NCBI GenBank assembly: GCA_016929905.1
Contig: JAFGHX010000022.1
Location: 17,060 to 81,059, forward strand
Reading direction: 5' to 3'
DNA: 64,000 bases
Source: Kiritimatiellia bacterium
GTDB lineage: Bacteria > Verrucomicrobiota > Kiritimatiellia > JAFGHX01
Numbering within the stretch: the stretch's first letter is position 1; each line of letters starts with the position of its first letter. The translations under genes and the position numbers were made by a program. This document shows positions 41,650 through 48,939 of this stretch, in pieces. Under the pieces are notes generated by a model, which was not told the origin of the DNA, did not search any database, and worked only from the letters and a program-made list of their open reading frames with translations.

Positions 41650-43152
41650 ATGGCACGACGACCGATCTCGACAATAGCTTGGGCCGTTTGGGGTACGGCC
41701 TTGTTTTTGGGCGCTGGGTCGCTTTCGGCCGCTGCCGCCCTCTATCACATCGACCCGACCGCCGCAGCCGACGGCGACGGTTCACCGGCCAGCCCCTGGC
41801 GCGGCTGGGAGCGGGTCGAGTGGCACGACGGCAGCACCTACCTGCAGCGGGCGGGCACGACCTGGAGCGGGCCGATCGTCGATATCCGTGCTCACAACGT
41901 GACGCTCGGCAAGTACGGGAGCGGGCTGCTGCCGGTGCTGAAACTCACGACGAAGGGCGGCAACACGCCGGTTGTCAACATCAACGGCAAGACCGGTTGC
42001 ACCATTCAGGATCTGCGCTTTGAGAGCGGGACCGGCGAGAAGTCCGGCACGTCGGGGGTCAAGGTCGGCGGGAAAGTCGGGCTGCTCCGGATCCTGCGCT
42101 GCCAGTTCACGGTCCTGAAGTTCGGGATCCGGCTGCAGTCGGTGAAGGCGGAGAAGGTCCTCGTTGACGGGTGTGAAATGTGGAATTTCGGCGAAGGGCC
42201 GCGCGGGCGCGGCGGGGACGGGATCTGGGCGGTATGCGACAATCTCGAGGTGTGCAACTGCCACATGCACGACCTGGATCAGTCGGCGGAGGACGGCATT
42301 CAGGGCGCGAACGAAGTGGCCAATTGGCACATCCACCACAACCGCATCGATGAATCCGCGTCGAACAAGAAGCAGTGCATCATCATCAGCGGGGACGCGA
42401 AGGGCAAGCCCCCGCTCATCGAGCACAACGAGCTGATCGGCCGGCCGTGCTGTGTGATGCTGATCAACTGCGGCGGGATTGTGCGCTACAACCGGATGTT
42501 ATCGGCGAATCGCGCCGTCTCCATCAATGCGACGACCCCGGACTGCCCCGATGTGCAGGTCTATGGCAACCTGATCCGGGATTGCGGGGCGGGCGTGATG
42601 GTCGAAAGCTACAGCGGCGGCCGGCCCAGGGTGGTGACGGCGAAGATAGCCGTGTCCGTGACGCACAACACATTCCGGAACGTGAAGACCGGCGTCTGCA
42701 ACCGGCAACCGGACGTGTTCCGGTCGCCGCTCGTTCTGAAGAACAACATCTTCGCCCTGCAGCCCGGGGCAACGGCGATTGTGATGAAGGAAAAGGCTTT
42801 TGTCTCGGACTACAACTGCTTCTACCCCGAGCAGCCCGGGCTGTTGCAGGTCGGCGGCGCCGCGTTCGGTTCGGTGGCCGCGTTCCAAAAAGAGACCGGG
42901 CTGGACGCCCACTCGATTGCCGCCGATCCCCTGTTCGCGGATGCGGACGGCTTCCGGCTGCGCCGTGATTCGCCCTGTCTGAGACGGGGTGCGAAGACCG
43001 AGCGAATCCCCAAAGACTTCGCGGGCAATCCGTTCGGAAATCCGCCGGCGCTCGGAGCGTTAGAGTTCGGTTCCTCGGACGCCCTCACGTTCGCCCCGCC
43101 GCTATCCGGGCAGGGCGCGGTCCGCGTCTCGGGCAGGCAGTTGGCGCCGTGA
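41650..43152 (+). CDS. Secreted right-handed beta-helix protein (paralogue 2)
   Basis: 501 residues from the ATG at 41650, after a short purine-rich site (AAAGGGG). Signal peptide, about residues 1-30 (ISTIAWAVWGTALFLGAG). The beta-helix aligns with residues 29-470 of the 1161-residue protein at 34535: DPTAAADGDGSPASPWRGWE, then QRAGTTWSGPIVDI and LEVCNCHMHDLDQSAEDGIQ. The CBM-like, WKYEDSG and calcium modules of the long paralogue are missing, so this version is a bare helix. It is probably extracellular and acts on the same polysaccharide. The next paralogue follows after 69 nt. Confidence 0.87.
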   Translation: MARRPISTIAWAVWGTALFLGAGSLSAAAALYHIDPTAAADGDGSPASPWRGWERVEWHDGSTYLQRAGTTWSGPIVDIRAHNVTLGKYGSGLLPVLKLTTKGGNTPVVNINGKTGCTIQDLRFESGTGEKSGTSGVKVGGKVGLLRILRCQFTVLKFGIRLQSVKAEKVLVDGCEMWNFGEGPRGRGGDGIWAVCDNLEVCNCHMHDLDQSAEDGIQGANEVANWHIHHNRIDESASNKKQCIIISGDAKGKPPLIEHNELIGRPCCVMLINCGGIVRYNRMLSANRAVSINATTPDCPDVQVYGNLIRDCGAGVMVESYSGGRPRVVTAKIAVSVTHNTFRNVKTGVCNRQPDVFRSPLVLKNNIFALQPGATAIVMKEKAFVSDYNCFYPEQPGLLQVGGAAFGSVAAFQKETGLDAHSIAADPLFADADGFRLRRDSPCLRRGAKTERIPKDFAGNPFGNPPALGALEFGSSDALTFAPPLSGQGAVRVSGRQLAP

Positions 43153-43221
43153 CGACTGAAGGCTAGGACGTTGACCGGCGCCCCGTCACGCGGTGCCCGG
43201 CACAGGCAGGGAGCGATCCCC

Positions 43222-44706
43222 ATGACACGATTACGATCGGTTTGCCTCGCAGTTCTGGTCGTTTGCGGCACGGCCCTGTTCACGGGCGCCGGGTCCGCCT
43301 CGGCCACAGCCGCCGTCTACTACATCGACCCGAGCGCCGCGGCCGGCGGGGACGGGTCGCAGGCCAAGCCTTGGCGGGGCTGGGAGCAGGTCGAGTGGCA
43401 GGAGGGCGGCACCTACCTGCAACGGGCGGGGACGACGTGGAGCGGCCTTACCGTCGATGTCCGCGCCAACGGCGTGACGCTCGGCAAATACGGGAGCGGG
43501 CCGCTGCCGGTGCTCAAGCTCATGACCAAGGGCGGCAACACGCCGGTGGTCAACATCAACGGCAGGACCGACTGCACCGTTCAGGACTTGCGTTTCGAGC
43601 AAGGGACCGGCGAGAAGGCCGGCACCTCCGGGGTCAAGGTCAGAGGGCAGGTCGGTGTGTGCCGGATCCTGCGCTGCCAGTTCACGGTCCTGAAGTTTGG
43701 GATCCGGCTGGAGTCGGCGAAGGCGGAGAAGGTCCTCATCGACGGGTGCGAGATGTGGAACTTCGGCGACGGGCCGCGCGGGCGCGGCGGGGACGGGATC
43801 TGGGCGGTGTGCGACAATCTCGAAGTGTGCAACTGCCACATGCACGACCTGGATCAGTCGGCGGAGGACGGCATTCAGGGCGCGTGGGAAACGGACAATT
43901 GGCACATCCACCACAACCGCATCGATGAATCCGCGTCGAACAGGAAGCAATGCATTATCATCAGCGGGACCGTGAAGACCAAGGCGCCCCTCATCGAACA
44001 CAACGAGCTGATCGGGCCGCCCAGCTGCGTGATGTTGATCGATACCGGCGGCATCGTCCGGTACAACCGATTGCTGTCGTCGCGGTACGGCCTCACCATC
44101 ATCACGAGGAGCCCGGACTGCCGCCCGGTGGAATTCTACGGCAACCTGGTTCGAGACTGCAAGGACGGGGTGGGGATCGGCGGCGACAAACGCTGGTCGG
44201 AGGAGCCGAAGGCGCAGGTGTCGATTGTGAACAATACCTTCATTGGAATCCGTCAGTACGGGGTGATCCTGCGTCGAGGGGCGAATCTGCTGCGGGCCCC
44301 GCTTATCCTGAAGAACAACATCTTCTTCCTGCCGGAGCCCGCCTCGATGGCGATGCTTCTGGGGTTGCCGCGCCGCGACGTCATCTCCGACCACAACTGC
44401 TTCTATCCAGAGAAGTCGACGATGATCCGGTTCGGCCCGGACACGTTCGATTCGCTCGGTGCGTTCCAGGAGAAGACCGGCTTCGACACCCACTCGATAG
44501 CCGCCGACCCGCTCTTTGCGGGGCCCGACAGTTTCCGGCTGCGGAGCGGCTCGCCGTGCCCGGGGCGGGGCGCCGGGGTCGAGGGCATCCGGATGGACTT
44601 TGCGGGCAATCTGTTCAGGGACCCGCCGGTGATCGGCGCGCTGGAATTTGGCTCTGAGGACACACTGCAGAGAGCGGCTCGCGGGGACCCGCCTTCGCTC
44701 AGATAG
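43222..44706 (+). CDS. Secreted right-handed beta-helix protein (paralogue 3)
   Basis: 494 residues, with AGGGAG before the ATG at 43222. Signal peptide (LAVLVVCGTALFTGAG), then the same beta-helix as the genes at 34535 and 41650, closest to the latter, so the pair looks like a tandem duplication. Many repeat units are identical (QRAGTTWSG, LEVCNCHMHDLDQSAEDGI). The last seven residues (GDPPSLR) and the TAG are supplied by the 32-bp dispersed repeat at 44687-44718, so the original C-terminus was lost or extended. It probably shares a transcript with the gene at 41650. Confidence 0.86.
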   Translation: MTRLRSVCLAVLVVCGTALFTGAGSASATAAVYYIDPSAAAGGDGSQAKPWRGWEQVEWQEGGTYLQRAGTTWSGLTVDVRANGVTLGKYGSGPLPVLKLMTKGGNTPVVNINGRTDCTVQDLRFEQGTGEKAGTSGVKVRGQVGVCRILRCQFTVLKFGIRLESAKAEKVLIDGCEMWNFGDGPRGRGGDGIWAVCDNLEVCNCHMHDLDQSAEDGIQGAWETDNWHIHHNRIDESASNRKQCIIISGTVKTKAPLIEHNELIGPPSCVMLIDTGGIVRYNRLLSSRYGLTIITRSPDCRPVEFYGNLVRDCKDGVGIGGDKRWSEEPKAQVSIVNNTFIGIRQYGVILRRGANLLRAPLILKNNIFFLPEPASMAMLLGLPRRDVISDHNCFYPEKSTMIRFGPDTFDSLGAFQEKTGFDTHSIAADPLFAGPDSFRLRSGSPCPGRGAGVEGIRMDFAGNLFRDPPVIGALEFGSEDTLQRAARGDPPSLR

Positions 44707-44718
44707 CTATGGCGGGCA
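44687..44718. repeat. Dispersed 32-bp hairpin repeat, copy 2
   Basis: Matches 6776-6807 at 30 of 32 positions. The CCCGCC/GGCGGG ends form a stem. It overlaps the 3' end of the preceding beta-helix gene. Confidence 0.8.
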
Positions 44719-44724
44719 GGTTGC

Positions 44725-44783
44725 TCGCCCTCCACATGACCCTGCACGGTGCGCCACTGGAGGGCGAGGCTCCTGACGAGCCG
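44725..44783. repeat. Dispersed hairpin repeat TCGCCCTCCA / TGGAGGGCGA with GAGGCTCCTGACGAGCC tail
   Basis: A 10-bp perfect inverted repeat (44725-44734, 44758-44767) with a 23-nt loop, as at 14275-14317. The tail 44758-44783 matches 10692-10717. It forms the leader region of the next gene; a frame through it would translate as a spurious LEGEAPDEP. Confidence 0.8.
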
Positions 44784-44807
44784 GGTTTTGGCCACAAGGG
44801 AGGACCG

Positions 44808-47800
44808 ATGATGACGTATCGACGTTTTGGCTGGAAGGTTCTGCGCTGGGCGGTGCCGTTCACAGGGATACTCTTCTGTCTCGAGGCGGGCGCCGCGGAT
44901 TCCTCGCTGTTGAACGGGCTGGTCGGCTACTGGCCGTTCGACGAAGGCGGGGGCGAGGTGGCGGCCAACGTGATGTGCCCGCAGGGCGACGTGATGGGGT
45001 GCACCGGCAAAGGCCGTGTGTCGGCGAAAGCCGAGTGGGTGGACGGCCGGTTCGGCAAGGCGTTGGGCTCAGCGGCGGCCGAGATCGAGCGGCTCGACAC
45101 GTTGCTGTGCGATCACGACATCACGATCGCCGCTTGGATCAAGCCGCTCCGGCAGGGCGGGCGCTGGCTGTTCGTCAACCGCGAGTATCGGCTGTGCGTC
45201 AACCAGGGCAGTAAGAATCACGTACGCTTCCAGCTCAATGTCGAAGGTAACTGGGCGTTCAACTGGATCGTCAGCAAGACCGCCCTCGAGAACGGGAAGT
45301 GGTATCATGTGGCCGGGGTCTACGACGGCCGCGAACGGCGCATCTATATCAACGGGCGGCTGGATGCCAGCGAACCGCAGACCGGCACGCTTGCTGTTGG
45401 GAACAAGGACTTCCATCTTTCGGCCGGGTCCGGGTGCCTGGACGAGGTGCGCATCTGGCGCCGCGCGCTCTCGGCGGAGGAGGTCCGAGCGAGCATGAAC
45501 CTGGGCCGGTCCGGGGTGACGGCGCTCATGCGGCCTGAACACGCGCTGCTGTTCTACCCGGTCAAGCTCGTGGCGTCGGCCGGCGCCGCGGACACCGTCT
45601 CGGTCACGTTGTTCAACCAATCGACGCGCCCGTTCGCCGCGGCGCTGCCGTTCAGGATCAGCACCGTCGAGGGTGCTTCCGTCCATGAGCAGCACGACGT
45701 GGTGCGCGTGGAGGCGCGGCAGAAGCAGGACGTGCGCCTGTCGGTGCGGCTTGCGAAGCCGGGCCCCTATACGCTGACGGTCGGGCCGGATGCCGCGCCG
45801 TATTTCAGGACGGAACTCTATGCGCTGCAGTCGGTCCCGCGTCCGGCGGCCGGCGAGCTGAAGACGCGGCCCGTGGTTTCGATTGATCTCAGCCGGGATG
45901 TCGGGCCCGACGTTCTCTGCGACGACGGGACGAGCCGGCTCGTCCCGTCTGAAATCGGCGCATATCGGGAGGCAGGCGAGAAGAAGTTCTCCCGTTTTGC
46001 CGTGCGCACGAAACTGAACAGGCCCGGCCTGCATCTGCTGCGGGTGACCTATCCGGACGACAAGCCCCGGATTTGCGACGTGATCGTTCGCTCCCCGGTG
46101 TCGCACGACTCCTACAGCGTGCAGACGGGCTATTTCACCGGCATGCAGTATCCGCTGTCCAAGACGTTTCATACACTCGAGTGCGTGAACTGGGTACGCG
46201 ATGTGAATCAAAGCGTCGTGTTCATGACCTGGCAGGACGGGCAGCCGGCCGCCGCGTCCCGCGTGGAAGTTTTCGAAGTCGACGGCCCTCTGCCCGCCGG
46301 CCCGGCCTCGCGCCTGGCTTCGCGCAGGCGCATCGGCCAGTACTGGGAGGACGCCGGGCCCCTGTGGGAGTGTTTCGGGGGCACCACCGTGGATCTTGCC
46401 GGGTTCGACCGGATGATGCTCAACCTGTGCGACTACATGGACTATACCGGCCAGAACGTCTTCTATCATCCCGCCGTCTGGTACAGCGGCCCCATCTACA
46501 CCTCGCAGGTGGAGCCCGTCAGCGGGGTGGGCGGGTGCTATCTCCCCAGGAGCGGGTTCATGGACATCTGGCTCAGGCGCTTCGAGGAGCGCGGCTTCAC
46601 GTTCTACCCGGTGCTGAACGTGCATCGGCTGTCGTCGCTGGAACGGTTGCCGGCGGATATGGCCGCCATCGCCGCCGGGGAACCCACCGCGCGGGCCATC
46701 ACCAACAAGAACAGACCCGGCCGCTCCTGGCACGGCCATTCGCCGGCCTACAACGCCCTACACCCCATTGTGCAGAAACCGATCACGGCGCTCGTCGACG
46801 AGCTGGCCTCGCGCTACGGGCTCTCGCCCGCGTTCGGCGGGGTGACGCTTCACCTGACGCGTTGCCAGTTGCTCTGGACCTCCGATCTGGACACGAGCTA
46901 CGACGACTGGACGTTGTCGCAGTTTTCCGGGGAGACCGGGATCCGGGTCCCCGTCGAGCCGAAAGACCCCGCGCGCTTCGCCAAGCGCTACGAGTGGCTG
47001 ATGGCCAACGCCAAGGAGCGCTGGATCGACTGGCGCTGCGGGCGGATGGCCGACTACTACGGCGAGCTGGCCGGCCGGCTGCGCCGGCGCCGTTCGGATC
47101 TGAACCTCGTGGTGTCCGTCTGGAGCCCGTTCCCGTCCAGCATGGCCCGCCGCTGGCAAGGCGGTGCGCGGCTGACCGATCTGATCAAGGAACACGGGAT
47201 CGACCTGGACCGGTTCAAGCGCTACCCGGGCCTGATGGTGCAGCGCTACATGGCGCCGACCGACTATCGGCTGTTCGCCGCGCACAAGGGTTGGCCGGAG
47301 CCGAAGGCGCGCTTGGGCCGGGATCTCGAGTTCGACGAACCGCAAATGCGCGAGTTGCGCACAACCGATGAGTTCGGCGTTTTCTTCCTGAACCGGTATT
47401 TCGAAAGCGCGATCGGCAAGCAGAAACCGATCCAATGCAATTGGTTCAAGGACCCGATCTGGCGCGCGTCGGCGATCGTGCCCGCGCACGATCACTTCAT
47501 GGAATACTACGCGCACGCCATGGCGCTGTATGATCCCGAGGACATCACCGTGGGCGGGTTCACCACCGGCACCGTCGGCCACGAGCAGCAGGTCGAGCGC
47601 TTCGCGCGCGTCTTCCGCCAGTTGCCTGCCGGGCACTGGCAAGAGGTCCCGAATGTGGGCGATAACGTCGTCGCCCGCACCCGGCGCGAGAACGGAACAC
47701 AGTATCTGTACGTGGTGAACCGATCGCCCGACGCCGTCCGTGTGTCCGTGCCCGCCGCCGCCGTGCCGAGCGGGTCGCGTCCCATCGGCGGATCGCCGGC

Positions 47801-47897
47801 GCTCTCGATCGCCAACGGCTCGGCCGCCGTCGCGCTCGGGCCCTACGAACTCGCCGCCTGGTCAAGCGAGGCGCAGACCGGAATAACGCGCAGGTGA
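44808..47897 (+). CDS. Exported LamG-domain protein with a large glycoside-hydrolase-like domain
   Basis: 1029 residues. Of two adjacent ATGs (44808, 44811) either follows GGGAGGA; the longer frame upstream is repeat DNA. A signal peptide (WKVLRWAVPFTGILFCLEAGA) precedes a concanavalin/LamG domain (GLVGYWPFDEGGGEVA, then YHVAGVYDGRERRIYINGRL and LDEVRIWRRALSAEEV). An immunoglobulin-like linker follows, then a roughly 500-residue domain of TIM-barrel character (FYPVLNVHRLSSLERL, FGGVTLHLTRCQLLW, LVVSVWSPFPSSM). Nearest resemblance by eye is to uncharacterised PVC glycosidases; no catalytic pair could be assigned. It probably acts on an extracellular polysaccharide together with the beta-helix proteins upstream. 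Confidence 0.75.
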   Translation: MMTYRRFGWKVLRWAVPFTGILFCLEAGAADSSLLNGLVGYWPFDEGGGEVAANVMCPQGDVMGCTGKGRVSAKAEWVDGRFGKALGSAAAEIERLDTLLCDHDITIAAWIKPLRQGGRWLFVNREYRLCVNQGSKNHVRFQLNVEGNWAFNWIVSKTALENGKWYHVAGVYDGRERRIYINGRLDASEPQTGTLAVGNKDFHLSAGSGCLDEVRIWRRALSAEEVRASMNLGRSGVTALMRPEHALLFYPVKLVASAGAADTVSVTLFNQSTRPFAAALPFRISTVEGASVHEQHDVVRVEARQKQDVRLSVRLAKPGPYTLTVGPDAAPYFRTELYALQSVPRPAAGELKTRPVVSIDLSRDVGPDVLCDDGTSRLVPSEIGAYREAGEKKFSRFAVRTKLNRPGLHLLRVTYPDDKPRICDVIVRSPVSHDSYSVQTGYFTGMQYPLSKTFHTLECVNWVRDVNQSVVFMTWQDGQPAAASRVEVFEVDGPLPAGPASRLASRRRIGQYWEDAGPLWECFGGTTVDLAGFDRMMLNLCDYMDYTGQNVFYHPAVWYSGPIYTSQVEPVSGVGGCYLPRSGFMDIWLRRFEERGFTFYPVLNVHRLSSLERLPADMAAIAAGEPTARAITNKNRPGRSWHGHSPAYNALHPIVQKPITALVDELASRYGLSPAFGGVTLHLTRCQLLWTSDLDTSYDDWTLSQFSGETGIRVPVEPKDPARFAKRYEWLMANAKERWIDWRCGRMADYYGELAGRLRRRRSDLNLVVSVWSPFPSSMARRWQGGARLTDLIKEHGIDLDRFKRYPGLMVQRYMAPTDYRLFAAHKGWPEPKARLGRDLEFDEPQMRELRTTDEFGVFFLNRYFESAIGKQKPIQCNWFKDPIWRASAIVPAHDHFMEYYAHAMALYDPEDITVGGFTTGTVGHEQQVERFARVFRQLPAGHWQEVPNVGDNVVARTRRENGTQYLYVVNRSPDAVRVSVPAAAVPSGSRPIGGSPALSIANGSAAVALGPYELAAWSSEAQTGITRR

Positions 47898-47949
47898 GTC
47901 TGCCTTCGCGTTCACCCGTATTCTTGGTTGCCGTTAAGCTCGGACCGTT

Positions 47950-48153
47950 GTAGCCGCGCGCGCCAGCGCGTGGATGGGCTTCACCGATGGCACTCGACGG
48001 GCAGGCCACCTCCTGGCGTCGGCGGCTACTTGGAAACACGACTTTGGTTTGTGGTAAGCCCCGTCTCATAGATGTAGCCGCCGACGCCGGCAGGTGGCTT
48101 CCGTGCGATGCGTCGTACGTCGAGCCCATCCACGCGCTGGCGCGCGCGGCTAC
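47950..48153. mobile_element. REP/BIME-like element: two inverted 80-bp hairpin units
   Basis: Left unit 47950-48029 and right unit 48074-48153 are inverted relative to each other around a 44-nt spacer; the outer 30 bases and the inner 15 or so match almost exactly. Each unit itself is an imperfect palindrome starting GTAGCCG and ending CGGCTAC. A hairpin with GTAG at its foot is the hallmark of REP sequences mobilised by REP-associated tyrosine transposases, and inverted pairs are called BIMEs or REPINs. No such transposase gene is in this window. The rest of the 47898-48219 gap holds nothing else recognised. Confidence 0.65.
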
Positions 48154-48219
48154 GTCCCCCCTGAGTTTAGCGGTCGCATTATGGTTACGTTTAAGGGCGC
48201 GCCCCGTCCGAGCGCCTCG

Positions 48220-48333
48220 TCACTCAGTGGGTTTGCCGCCGGCGGGGAGCGATTTGCGGAAGGCCCTGGGGCTGAGGCCATACTGCTTCCGAAACGCGCG
48301 GGAGAAGTAGTACAATGTCTCGTAGCCCACGGC
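48220..48333 (-). pseudogene. AraC-family C-terminal remnant
   Basis: Reading down from about 48333 to the TGA at 48222-48220, the minus strand encodes AVGYETLYYFSRAFRKQYG then LSPRAFRKSLPAGGKPTE. This is the last helix-turn-helix of an AraC protein, complete to its natural stop, with no upstream domain. It lies back-to-back with a beta-helix remnant. Confidence 0.75.
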
Positions 48334-48347
48334 CCGGCAGCCGCCTG

Positions 48348-48647
48348 AAGAACGCGGGCCAGTTCCTCACCGCGACGACGCGCGCGGGCAGCGGGACGGC
48401 CGTCGAGGTTGCCGACGTCTACTGGTTCACGGACGGTATGGACATGGTCGAGGGCGACGAGATCGTCGTCGGCGCCAACGCGCCGGTCAAGATCGTCTCC
48501 ATTACCTATCCGGCCGACCCCGAGGCGACCACGGCCGGGATCCTGGAAGTTGACAGGCGCGTCGAGTGGCAGGCCGGTGACCACGTCCACGTCTGCTACG
48601 GTGGTTGGGAGAGCCGTCTGGCGCCGAGCATCGGGCTTCTGGACTAG
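48348..48647 (+). pseudogene. C-terminal remnant of a secreted beta-helix protein
   Basis: Encodes GSGTAVEVADVYWFTDGMD, then GDEIVVGANAPVKIVSITYP, VDRRVEWQAGDHVHVCYGG and APSIGLLD. This is the usual last part of PVC-type parallel beta-helix proteins. There is no signal peptide and no helix core; an ATG at 48315 opens the frame but its first codons are antisense to the AraC remnant. Deletion has joined two gene ends here. A small expressed ORF cannot be excluded. Confidence 0.65.
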
Positions 48648-48939
48648 TCCCCCGCGCCGCGTCACGCATGAGCCCGGCACAGGTCGGCGACATCGCGTGC
48701 CCGTATCCTCTCCGGAAGAGTCCCGGCGTTCGCCCCTCCCCCTCACGCCGCGAGCGCCCCGTCCCTGATCGCCTCCCGCCGAACCCCTGCACCGTGCACG
48801 CCGTATCGGTGCGGTACGCCGTCCTTTCCTCGCAAAAAAAAGCCACGGCCCGGCGGCGCGCGGCGATAGAGCTATAGGAAAGGGGACGCGGGGGAGGGGC
48901 CGGTGGCGTGCCGGCCACGAAAAGTCAAAGGAGACACTG
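48648..48939. other. Intergenic region without a recognised gene
   Basis: 292 nt. It holds an A8 tract (about 48835-48842) and a purine-rich stretch before the AAAGGAG ribosome site of the next gene. No riboswitch or promoter was identified with confidence. Confidence 0.5.

Noticed and set aside
44709..44807. An earlier ATG for the LamG protein
   Set aside because: The extra codons are the dispersed hairpin repeat; the ATG at 44808 has GGGAGGA and begins the signal peptide.
48815..48900. A GCAAA...AAAGCCAC stretch reminiscent of a c-di-GMP-I riboswitch
   Set aside because: The paired stems and the second helix of that riboswitch are not present, and the A8 tract explains the resemblance.
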